Source of the DNA: Fibrobacter sp. UBA1765
GTDB lineage: Bacteria > Fibrobacterota > Fibrobacteria > Fibrobacterales > Fibrobacteraceae
NCBI GenBank assembly: GCA_002314675.1
Contig: DCGZ01000182.1
Location: 1-16,126, forward strand
Reading direction: 5' to 3'
DNA length: 16,126 bases
Shown: piece by piece, positions 1-5,610 of the stretch
How positions within the stretch are numbered: position 1 is the first letter of the stretch
Layout: each line of letters starts with the position of its first letter
Made by a program: the position numbers and the translations under genes
Notes under the pieces: generated by a model
What the model was told of the DNA's origin: nothing
The model's database searches: none
What the model saw: the letters and a program-made list of their open reading frames with translations, nothing else

Positions 1-82
1 TCTATGCAAATCTTGCGCTGTTGATGGATGCCGATTTTGCAGTCATCACGAGCAAATTTTCCTTGCTGATTTTTTAGACGCA
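1..82. repeat. Direct repeat copy A of FISUMP gene leader
   Basis: This stretch matches 1398-1480 with three substitutions and one single-base gap over 83 positions, read directly from the two copies. The right copy lies just upstream of the minus-strand lipoprotein gene starting at 1376. By analogy this left copy may be the leader of a further paralogous gene beginning to the left of the window (inference). It ends in an A/T-rich stretch and overlaps the 3' end of a possible 40-residue ORF. Confidence 0.85.
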
Positions 83-196
83 GCTTGGGCTTTTTTTAAT
101 GCTAAGATTTCCATCCATCATCAAGCGGGGGCCGAGTTGTTCTATTTTGTATTCATTCATTTGTTTTAAAGATTGTTTGTTCTTTTTGATGGACAT
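74..196 (-). CDS. Possible small basic protein, 40 residues
   Basis: A 40-codon ORF starts with ATG at 196, about 30 bases downstream of the stop of the FISUMP lipoprotein gene on the same strand. It has a well-placed Shine-Dalgarno-like AGAAGG six bases before the start. The product begins MSIKKNKQSLKQMNEYK, is lysine-rich and has no signal peptide or membrane segment. Its stop codon lies inside repeat copy A. I do not recognise a family. The good ribosome site and operon-like spacing favour a real gene, but the short length means it could be chance. No function is proposed. Confidence 0.3.
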   Translation of the reverse strand: MSIKKNKQSLKQMNEYKIEQLGPRLMMDGNLSIKKSPSCV

Positions 197-1229
197 ACTG
201 AACCTTCTTCTATAACTCGTTTAAGACTACTCTGCTTCTTCGACAATCCTGGCACAACGAACAGGATATGCATTTCTTTTGGAAACAAATCTATCATAAT
301 CTGTTTGTCGATACATGAAATTATAGGTGAAAAACGCCGTTGCCTTGTCAGAGGATGTATTTTCAGAGGCGCTCCAAAAATATGCAGTTTCCCATATTGC
401 CTCATACTCCGCAGTATCTTTCCCAAATTGCTGCAGATGGCCTGTATAAATGAGTCCTAAATAAGTATGCAAATCTCCTGCATAACTTAAAGAGGAACGT
501 AACACCCCATAATCGTCATGATGAGCATCACTCCAGTTGTCTACCGTCATGACAAACCAACCATCGGGACAAATTCCCTGGTGTCCCCCTTTTTTACTGG
601 TTTTGATTTGGCATCGGGAGTCTTCCTGTGACAATGACTCACAAACTTTCGGCAAAGCCATCGCCTCGCTCCAAGTGTATAAAGCTCCATAATGGTTGTC
701 GCAATACCAAGGGTCATCGTTGTAGCAATATTTTTCAACAATATTATCATCAAATTCTAATTCCGATGACAATACCTGCTTTCCATAATTTAGGTTATCA
801 ACAAAGACATATAGAGTGTCTCCCGAAGATGTATGTTCCCTAAGAACAGTATATTTTTTTTCAAGCCCCTCTCTACTATCAATATAAAAAGAAAAATTCT
901 TTCCATCAAGAAATATTTCATCAGGGTGCTTTATACTGTCCTTTGCATGCAAAGAGAGACTCGAAGAACTCGGTGCAATGTATAAGACATAAATTCCATT
1001 TTCACAGATATGCGGAATGCCGTCAATTTTTACAAGATTTCCCTCCTTAGTACATGAAAAAACTTCTCCTTCACTACTAGAAGAATGAAAACCTGAAATA
1101 CTTGATGAACTTTCACTATTGGCAGAAGTCTTTCGGGAAGAACTGCTGGATCCTTCGCCTCCATTCGGGGCAACACTGGAAGAAACACCGCCGGTTCCTT
1201 CGGCTGACTCAGGGACCTTGCCACTGGAA

Positions 1230-1312
1230 GATGATTCATCGTCCTCAACAGCGGAACTTAGAGCGCTGTTTTCACCGGATGCGCTGGTGGAGCCCGAGTC
1301 ATCGCCGCAGGC
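1230..1312 (-). repeat. Near-identical lipoprotein N-terminal segment, copy 1
   Basis: About 83 bases match 2541-2623 with roughly seven differences. They encode the segment around the lipobox cysteine and the start of the serine linker (ACGDDSGSTSASGEN). The flanking parts of the two genes are far more divergent. Confidence 0.8.
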
Positions 1313-1356
1313 GTTAAAGGCGAACAGCGCAAAAGCGACCGCGCTGGTGAGTGTGA

Positions 1357-1364
1357 TTTTTTTT
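1357..1364 (-). other. Homopolymer A8 slippage tract in lipoprotein start
   Basis: There are eight T on the plus strand, which is eight A in the coding strand, starting 12 bases after the A of the ATG. Removing one base joins the ATG to the downstream signal peptide, linker and FISUMP domain. Such short A runs are known sites of replication slippage and of polymerase slippage during transcription. Confidence 0.75.
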
Positions 1365-1397
1365 GAATGTGTTCATATTAAAACTCTGTTAAATGTT

Positions 1398-1480
1398 TCT
1401 ATGCAAATCTTGCGGTGTTGAAGGATGCCGATTTAGCAGTCATCACGAGCAAATTTTCCTTGCTGACTTTTTTAGACGCA
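1398..1480. repeat. Direct repeat copy B, leader of the FISUMP gene
   Basis: Nearly identical to 1-82. It lies between the two FISUMP genes, 21 bases upstream of the ATG at 1376. On the minus strand a 39-codon frame is open through this copy and beyond, ending in a TAG at its left edge. The frame is broken in copy A by the one-base gap, so I do not call it a gene. The unit probably carries the promoter or 5' leader of the paralogous genes (inference). Confidence 0.85.
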
Positions 1481-1534
1481 TCGACCTCAACGGTTGTATA
1501 ACGCAAAGCAGTCTCTGTCTAGGCTCCGATTGAA

Positions 1535-2701
1535 TTATTCAACCTTTACACAACGGACGGAACGTCCTTCAAGTTTTGTGTAATTAAAATTCGAGGGGCC
1601 GTAAATTGAATTGTCGCTATAACTCGTATTGGAGCCCAAAACAAACATTTCACCATCTACAAGGATTTCGCCTGGGTAATACCAATACGTTTCTTTTCCA
1701 AGGCAATCTTTGAATTCTCCCGTTGGACGTCTCAAGCCAGCACCCACAAGGCTATACCCAGTGGTGTTGTAACCGCCAAAACCCTGGGCACGAGCCCCTT
1801 CTATTCCATGTTCATTTCCATCAGCTTTGAGAATGACAACGAGGTCGTCGTAAGTGAGCAGACGCCAGCCGTCGGGGCAGATACCCTGATGGCCCGGCCG
1901 AATAAGACTTGCACAGCTCCTGGCATTGCATTCGCTGGGCAGTTGCATCATCTCCGCCCACTGGTAAAGGCCTCCATACTTATCGCACTTGGTGGTATCA
2001 TTATCGTAGCAATAGCGTTCAATCTTGGAGTCGTTGGTCTGGTCCTTATCACCATTTACCATTTCACCTATATTCAAATTTTCGGCCATCACCGTAACAG
2101 ATGCGCCATCCTTGCCGTTAATCGTCAAATAGTAGTAACTACGTCCATTACGCGAATCAGAAAACTTCTGATAAGCGTTGCTATTCAAACTATCTGCCAA
2201 AAGAGGCCCTGCATGATTATAGGGAATATATTCGCTACTAGACATGGGCGTCGAGGAACTACTCGATGCAACTGATGAAGAAGACTTCACAGAAGAACTG
2301 CTGTTTGATTTGACACTTGATGAGGAGTTCACCGACGAACTGGACTTAGCCGAGCTGCTGCTAGATTTCACCGAGGAACTGCTAGATTCCCGATCGGGGT
2401 CGGAAATGACAGAAGAAGATGACACATCGGCTGTGTCGCTGCCCTTGACGCTACTGCTAGATCCTTCGCTATCGCTCAGGATGACACTTGATGAGGAACC
2501 CGGAATGACAGAAGAGGAAGAGTCGCCGTTGACGCTGGAGGATGATTCATCGTCCTCAACAGCGGAACTCAGGGAACCGTTTTCTCCGGATGCGCTGGTG
2601 GAGCCCGAGTCATCACCGCAGGCAAAAAATCCAACGACGAGACCCATTAATGCTAGATTCTTCGCTGCGCTCAGAATGACACGGAACAGATATTTCTTCA
2701 T
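1535..2701 (-). CDS. FISUMP-domain serine-rich lipoprotein
   Basis: A protein of 388 residues. The start at 2701 has GGAG six bases upstream. The N-terminus MKKYLFR is followed by a hydrophobic stretch and GFFAC, a lipobox-like site, so the mature protein is probably a lipoprotein. Residues about 30-155 form a linker dominated by serine runs. The C-terminal 200 or so residues are a FISUMP domain, with MAENLN, ERYCYDND, GGLYQWAEMM, GHQGICPDGWRLLT and a final RSVRCVKVE. Several cysteines in this domain are consistent with disulfides outside the cytoplasm. The signal peptide (VILSAAKNL) and the linker (VILSDSEGS, VISDPDRES) are encoded by copies of a palindromic dispersed repeat. The first 30 residues after the lipid cysteine are almost identical to those of the neighbouring FISUMP gene. 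The molecular function of FISUMP domains is not known to me. Confidence 0.9.
   Translation of the reverse strand: MKKYLFRVILSAAKNLALMGLVVGFFACGDDSGSTSASGENGSLSSAVEDDESSSSVNGDSSSSVIPGSSSSVILSDSEGSSSSVKGSDTADVSSSSVISDPDRESSSSSVKSSSSSAKSSSSVNSSSSVKSNSSSSVKSSSSVASSSSSTPMSSSEYIPYNHAGPLLADSLNSNAYQKFSDSRNGRSYYYLTINGKDGASVTVMAENLNIGEMVNGDKDQTNDSKIERYCYDNDTTKCDKYGGLYQWAEMMQLPSECNARSCASLIRPGHQGICPDGWRLLTYDDLVVILKADGNEHGIEGARAQGFGGYNTTGYSLVGAGLRRPTGEFKDCLGKETYWYYPGEILVDGEMFVLGSNTSYSDNSIYGPSNFNYTKLEGRSVRCVKVE
2384..2411. repeat. Palindromic dispersed repeat, in-frame in linker (variant copy)
   Basis: The copy runs from AGATTCCCGATC to GTCGGAAATGACA, an imperfect palindrome with ATTCC and GGAAAT arms. 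It is read on the minus strand as VISDPDRES inside the serine linker of the FISUMP lipoprotein. Confidence 0.6.
2459..2486. repeat. Palindromic dispersed repeat, in-frame in linker
   Basis: The copy runs from AGATCCTTCGC to GCTCAGGATGACA, with ATCCT and AGGAT arms. It is translated on the minus strand as VILSDSEGS between serine runs. It has the same form as the copies at 2655-2681 and 11339-11366. Confidence 0.75.
2541..2623 (-). repeat. Near-identical lipoprotein N-terminal segment, copy 2
   Basis: The partner of 1230-1312, inside the second FISUMP gene. The local DNA similarity is higher than that of the signal peptides or the FISUMP domains on either side, suggesting recent duplication or gene conversion of this module. 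Confidence 0.8.
2655..2681. repeat. Palindromic dispersed repeat inside a signal peptide
   Basis: The copy runs from AGATTCTTCGC to GCTCAGAATGACA, with ATTCT and AGAAT arms. Read on the minus strand it supplies VILSAAKNL of the lipoprotein signal peptide. The same palindrome type is common, as I recall, as an intergenic repeat in several bacterial genomes. Confidence 0.75.
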
Positions 2702-3071
2702 AAAAAACTCCGAATATATTCACCATAAATTTAGTTTTTCTAAAACATCGTTCCCCTGAAAATAAATTTTATTAATCAGAATGGCCTAGTTTCCCATACG
2801 CCTCACCCTGAGGCATATAGAACATCTTGCATCATGCGTTTTGCGTTAGGGATGGAAGTGGCGAAGCCATTCGGACTCGCGCGGCGCTTGATTTGTGCAG
2901 TCACATGGAGCGCGAGGCTGAACGGACACGGCAGGGACGCTTCGGCGAAGCTCAGCGACCTTGCCGTGATAACGCGACAGCCCGACCCCGGCGGCGGTTC
3001 TGTTGAGCGTGTCCCGGGGGCCGGGGGAACGCCCAAAAATGGAGATGTTTTTGTATAATTATCCCTGAATC
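2702..3071. other. G+C-rich, hairpin-rich intergenic region
   Basis: A 370-base stretch without a credible gene. The first 75 bases are A/T-rich and hold the upstream region of the minus-strand FISUMP gene. From about 2800 to 3035 the sequence becomes markedly G+C-rich and folded. TGGC-gaa-GCCA lies at 2859-2869. A 10-bp stem (2927-2936 with 2959-2968, one G-T pair) encloses a second hairpin, GCTTC-ggc-GAAGC, at 2939-2951. Short frames on both strands cross it but lack ribosome sites and recognisable products. It may be a dispersed repeat or a structured RNA. Confidence 0.6.
3054..3059 (+). promoter_or_regulatory. Candidate -10 element of the araC-type gene
   Basis: An exact TATAAT lies 12 bases before the ATG at 3072. 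No good -35 is visible at 17 bases. If used, the transcript would begin only about six bases before the start codon, fitting the absence of a visible Shine-Dalgarno. Confidence 0.4.
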
Positions 3072-3962
3072 ATGAAACGCGTGCTGAATGTTGATCGTCC
3101 GGGTGTGTTTGCCGAACATGTGGGGGCAGAGGTTTTGCACCCCCTCATTAGCGTGATTCATTTTGACGAGATTGCGCCTTTTCCCCATAGCATGAACAAT
3201 TATGGTGTGTATGGGCTGTTCATCCAGCGGGAATTTCCCAAGTCCCTGGTTTACGGCACCAAGACGATTCAGGCCAGCGGCTCTTCCATTATTGCGGTGG
3301 CGCCGGGGCAGCTTGGCGGTTCCAAGGAAGGCGGCAATGGCATTGCGCTGAGTGGTTGGGCGGTGCTCTGGTCGCCGGAACTTTTGGAGGATTCGTCCCT
3401 GGAAAAGCAGATGAAGGATTACGAGTTCTTCTCCTACTTTTTTTCGGATTCCCTGCAGATTGATCCTGCGGAGTGGCAGGCCATTACCCAGCTGGCGTCG
3501 CAGTTGCGTTCCGAGCTGCAGCAGCACGAAGACGGCGCGCCCCTCAGGAGCATTGTGCAGTCGTACCTTCACTTGATTCTTGAATATTGCAAGCGGGCTT
3601 ACTTGCGCCAGAGTGCAAACGGAAATGACGGCGACAACGATATCTTAAAGCGATTCCATATGCTCCTGGAAAAATATTACCGCGACGAAAAACAGAAAAT
3701 TCACGGAGTGCCCTCGGTTGCCTACTGCGCCCGGGAACTAGCCTACTCCCCGCGTTACTTTGGCGACTTGGTCCACAAGGCAACAGGCGGCAGCGCCATC
3801 GGTTACATCCATTCCTTCGTCATTAACCAGAGCAAGAATTTTTTGATGAAGGGCCTTTCCATCGGCGAGACCGCACAACTGCTGGGCTTCAGCTACCCAC
3901 ACCATTTTACAAGACTGTTCAAGAGCGTGACGGGACTAACCCCAAGCGAATTTATGAAGTAG
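3072..3962 (+). CDS. AraC-family transcriptional regulator
   Basis: 296 residues. The N-terminal 170 or so form a ligand-sensing region of the cupin-like type seen in AraC regulators. The last 90 or so form the double helix-turn-helix DNA-binding domain. The first helix pair is near SVAYCARELAYSPRYFGDLV and the second near SIGETAQLLGFSYPHHFTRL. The protein ends in the family-typical F-K-x-x-T-G-L-T-P-S-E-F motif. It probably binds promoter DNA and activates or represses genes in response to an unknown small molecule; its target is not evident from the neighbours. Start 3072 is the first ATG after a TATAAT, with no clear ribosome site. The last 19 bases of the gene are repeated at 5003-5021, on the far side of the three-gene minus-strand operon, so that operon appears inserted exactly at this gene's 3' end while keeping its reading frame intact. 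Confidence 0.9.
   Translation: MKRVLNVDRPGVFAEHVGAEVLHPLISVIHFDEIAPFPHSMNNYGVYGLFIQREFPKSLVYGTKTIQASGSSIIAVAPGQLGGSKEGGNGIALSGWAVLWSPELLEDSSLEKQMKDYEFFSYFFSDSLQIDPAEWQAITQLASQLRSELQQHEDGAPLRSIVQSYLHLILEYCKRAYLRQSANGNDGDNDILKRFHMLLEKYYRDEKQKIHGVPSVAYCARELAYSPRYFGDLVHKATGGSAIGYIHSFVINQSKNFLMKGLSIGETAQLLGFSYPHHFTRLFKSVTGLTPSEFMK
3943..3961 (+). repeat. Direct repeat (left) at the araC 3' end
   Basis: caagcgaatttatgaagta is identical to 5003-5021. With one mismatch the match extends left to 3940. It covers the last codons of the AraC gene (S-E-F-M-K and the first bases of the stop). Confidence 0.9.
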
Positions 3963-3991
3963 ATTTTCGTGGTGAACTTTCGGGAGTTTAC

Positions 3992-4198
3992 CTATTTTCG
4001 GCAAATAAGCTCTGCCAAAATTCTATAATCCATGTATTGGATGCCGTAAGTTCCCTGGTTGATTTCCCTGGAAAGATTGCTGCCATAGTAAATGTCCATG
4101 GCCTGTTCAAGGGAAATGTTTTGAATTTCTGAGATACGGCTTATGATGCGTTCTTCAAGGCGCTCTTGATAAAGTTTTTCCAAGACATTTTCGTTCAT
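3992..4198 (-). CDS. Uncharacterised small protein, third gene of the DUF3990 operon
   Basis: 68 residues, start ATG at 4198, two bases after the stop of the DUF3990 gene. The composition is mostly helical and charged in the first half (LEKLYQERLEERIISRISEI), ending in YGIQYMDYRILAELICRK. There is no signal peptide or membrane segment. I recall similar short proteins next to DUF3990/DUF3791 genes but cannot name a family with certainty. The position as last gene of the operon and the small size fit an antitoxin or accessory role (inference). It is the gene nearest to the left direct repeat. Confidence 0.75.
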   Translation of the reverse strand: MNENVLEKLYQERLEERIISRISEIQNISLEQAMDIYYGSNLSREINQGTYGIQYMDYRILAELICRK

Positions 4199-4200
4199 GA

Positions 4201-4677
4201 CTACACCTTTTCAGAACTTTGGAATACGAGAATTTTCTCTATGGCATTCTGGGTAACAAAACACAGTTGATCAAAGGTTGGATATGCTTTGATTTCCTTT
4301 ATAGCCCTGTCGATGTCCCAGACTCCAGAATGGAACATATCAACAACACGAAATACTTTGTCGTCGGCAACTTTACCCTTGATAATGTCATATTGAAGGA
4401 ATTCTGTTCCTCCATCACGACAATTACAAACAAACTTTATCCAATCCTGAAGGCTCTCTCCAAAATCCAGAAACTTTAAGCCGGAAAAATCATCGCTCAT
4501 CTGGTATGTGTTGAGAATCGCCGTTTCTGGGAAAAGCAAAGCCTTTCGTTTGGCCCACCTAATGGCTTGTTCTTTTACCGATGTAACATAAAAACCCTTG
4601 CCGAAATCTAGTGCTCGAAAAGAATGCTCAACATCAGGTTTTTGTACAATCTGGTTGGACCCATGGTAAACAATCAT
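4201..4677 (-). CDS. DUF3990-type protein, ADP-ribosyltransferase-like putative toxin
   Basis: 158 residues. The N-terminus MIVYHGS and the following DFGKGFYVTS, QAIRWAKRKA pattern are characteristic of DUF3990 proteins, which resemble the ADP-ribosyltransferase fold. The histidine of YHGS and the tyrosine of GKGFYVT would be the NAD-contacting residues. A downstream D-I-I-K-G-K-V-A-D-D-K segment and a C-terminal LCFVTQNAIEKILVF strand complete the pattern. In many ART toxins the third key residue is Glu; here the likely position reads Gln in VTQNA, which may be the family norm. The start overlaps the stop of the upstream DUF3791 gene by ATGA, indicating translational coupling. A toxin-antitoxin role modifying a host target is inferred from fold and context, not shown. 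The length is usual for the family. Confidence 0.8.
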   Translation of the reverse strand: MIVYHGSNQIVQKPDVEHSFRALDFGKGFYVTSVKEQAIRWAKRKALLFPETAILNTYQMSDDFSGLKFLDFGESLQDWIKFVCNCRDGGTEFLQYDIIKGKVADDKVFRVVDMFHSGVWDIDRAIKEIKAYPTFDQLCFVTQNAIEKILVFQSSEKV

Positions 4678-4889
4678 ATCGCAACTCCCTGCTTTTTCAA
4701 GAAGGTTTCGATGTCATTGACTACATATTCTGTGCTTTGGGTATGCAGAACATCGAAGAATGGCACAATGAGGTCCTTGATGCAGGAAGATTCGTTCAAC
4801 TTCCTGTACACATCCGATGGTTGTTCATTCCACTTGTTAGCACAAGCGTGAATCATGTAGATGGTAAATTCAAAGGATTCTTTATTCAT
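4674..4889 (-). CDS. DUF3791-family small protein, putative partner of DUF3990
   Basis: Starting at ATG 4889, the product has 71 residues; a GTG at 4913 would add eight residues and is less likely. The sequence MNKESFEFTIYMIHACANKW, then SDVYRKLNESSCIKDLIVPFFDVLHT and a final helix ending FLKKQGVAI, follows the DUF3791 pattern: an N-terminal helix, a short turn, a Y-x-x-L segment, then YDVLHT-like and a terminal helix. These proteins are commonly encoded directly before DUF3990 genes. Here the stop overlaps the DUF3990 start by four bases. A role as cognate antitoxin or chaperone is inferred. It is the first gene of the operon; its promoter should lie at 4890-5000. Confidence 0.75.
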   Translation of the reverse strand: MNKESFEFTIYMIHACANKWNEQPSDVYRKLNESSCIKDLIVPFFDVLHTQSTEYVVNDIETFLKKQGVAI

Positions 4890-5002
4890 TTTATGACCTA
4901 TGGGACCGTGCACTACTTAATATACATTTTTTCAAAGGGAATATTTTTGCTGTCGCTTGGTTGTTATTAAACCGAGTGAAGGATATCATATAATCGGGCC
5001 CT

Positions 5003-5021
5003 CAAGCGAATTTATGAAGTA
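5003..5021 (+). repeat. Direct repeat (right) copying the araC 3' end
   Basis: Identical over 19 bases to 3943-3961 and followed by A, giving an in-phase TAA stop instead of the TAG of the left copy. The codon just before the shared part reads TCA here and CCA in the left copy. Confidence 0.9.
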
Positions 5022-5024
5022 ATC

Positions 5025-5396
5025 TTATTGGGATGTCATCTTTTTTTCTCTGTCCTTCACAATCTTTTTCATGTTTAGTGCGGCCCAGTTGATTAAATCC
5101 TGGAGAATGGGCAGCAAGGAGTCGCCGCGTTTGGAAATTGAGTATTCGACGCGGGGCGGAACTTCTGGGTAGACTTTTCGATCGACGATGCCGTCGGCTT
5201 CCAAGGTCTTGAGGGTTGAGGTTAGCATTTTTTGTGAAATGTCTGGAATGCTACGCTGTAATTGATTGAATCTACAAACGGGCTGTTGTGATAATGTATA
5301 AAGCACCAGCATGGACCACTTATCTCCTATGCGGCTCAATATGTTCCGTATAGGGCAATTTGGAAAGTTGTCGTCTTTTAATATAATTTTAGACAT
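5025..5396 (-). CDS. HxlR-family winged-helix transcriptional regulator
   Basis: 123 residues. The pattern NCPIRNILSRIGDKWSMLVL near the start, followed by FNQLQRSIPDISQKMLTSTL and the wing region VDRKVYPEVPPRVEYSIS, is typical of HxlR regulators. Cys14, before the first helix, sits where several family members (such as YodB and HypR) carry a redox-sensing cysteine, so control by electrophile or disulfide stress is possible (inference). The gene is transcribed away from the cupin gene, with 214 bases between them holding two palindromes. Autoregulation and control of the cupin gene are likely. Its stop lies three bases from the right direct repeat of the DUF3990 cassette. Confidence 0.9.
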   Translation of the reverse strand: MSKIILKDDNFPNCPIRNILSRIGDKWSMLVLYTLSQQPVCRFNQLQRSIPDISQKMLTSTLKTLEADGIVDRKVYPEVPPRVEYSISKRGDSLLPILQDLINWAALNMKKIVKDREKKMTSQ

Positions 5397-5416
5397 AAAT
5401 ACTCTCTTTTTTATAC

Positions 5417-5433
5417 TTACTCTATAAAAGTAA
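5417..5433. promoter_or_regulatory. Palindrome near the hxlR-type start, possible operator
   Basis: TTACT-ctataaa-AGTAA, perfect five-base arms, about 20 bases upstream of the regulator's start codon. Position and symmetry fit an autoregulatory site overlapping its promoter. Confidence 0.45.
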
Positions 5434-5484
5434 TAAAATTTTTATTTGATAGCAATATCTTGAAAATTCTTGAATTTTGCAAAG

Positions 5485-5500
5485 GTTACTAAAAGGTAAC
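5485..5500. promoter_or_regulatory. Palindrome in the hxlR-cupin interval, possible operator
   Basis: GTTAC-taaaag-GTAAC lies between the divergent genes. It shares the TTAC/GTAA half-site with the palindrome at 5417-5433, and GGTAAC recurs just before the cupin start codon at about 5602-5607. It is followed directly by a second inverted repeat, GGCAC-tatttt-GTGCC, at 5504-5519. Confidence 0.45.
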
Positions 5501-5610
5501 TATGGCACTATTTTGTGCCTTCTTGTTTTTAGGAATGTTTGTTTTTAACTTATGGTCGCTTAAAAAGAGGAAGTCTCTAAAAGTAACCAATAAAAAAAAG
5601 AGGTAACATC

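Larger units (their letters stand above)
227..1376 (-). pseudogene. FISUMP-domain lipoprotein, frameshifted at an A8 run near its start
   Basis: The C-terminal half carries the Fibrobacter major paralogous (FISUMP) domain, with the hallmark GHQGICPDGW motif and a terminal PVRCARI stretch. The frame stays open far upstream of position 952. It encodes a serine-rich linker and a lipoprotein N-terminus, LTSAVAFALFAFNACGDDSG, but has no usable start of its own. An ATG at 1376 begins M-N-T-F-K-K and is then pushed out of frame by eight A (plus-strand T run 1357-1364). With seven A it would read MNTFKKITLTSAVAFALFAFNAC, a good signal peptide with a lipobox-like cysteine, giving a protein of 382 residues. 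The FISUMP function is unknown; surface attachment is likely from the lipobox and linker. The extra A could be a sequencing error, a phase-variable or slippage-corrected tract, or a real inactivating mutation. The A-tract region should be treated as uncertain. Confidence 0.8.
3962..5021. mobile_element. Putative 1.06-kb cassette inserted at the araC 3' end
   Basis: The segment between the two 19-bp copies of the araC 3' end holds exactly one complete three-gene operon and no transposase or integrase. Counting one repeat copy it is 1060 bases. It is more A/T-rich than the araC gene it follows. The right copy still encodes S-E-F-M-K followed by TAA, so the empty site would have been an intact araC gene ending at 5022. 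This resembles site-specific insertion that regenerates a gene end. A past araC duplication with replacement of the intervening DNA is the main alternative. No terminal inverted repeats were seen. Confidence 0.6.

Noticed and set aside
1405..1520. 39-codon minus-strand frame through repeat copy B
   Set aside because: The frame is interrupted in copy A by a one-base gap, and two of three substitutions change residues, so there is no sign of selection on a peptide.
2244..2400. Short repeated units in the serine linker as a CRISPR-like or minisatellite array
   Set aside because: The repetition follows serine codons with irregular period and no spacers; it is ordinary linker coding sequence.
2803..3058. 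Open frames of 74 and 77 codons on both strands in the G+C-rich stretch
   Set aside because: They overlap each other antisense, have no ribosome site, and follow the hairpin-rich composition; they are best explained by few A/T-rich stops in G+C-rich DNA.
2952..3572. 206-codon minus-strand frame over the araC gene
   Set aside because: It lies opposite a clear AraC-family protein and its product has no recognisable motif.
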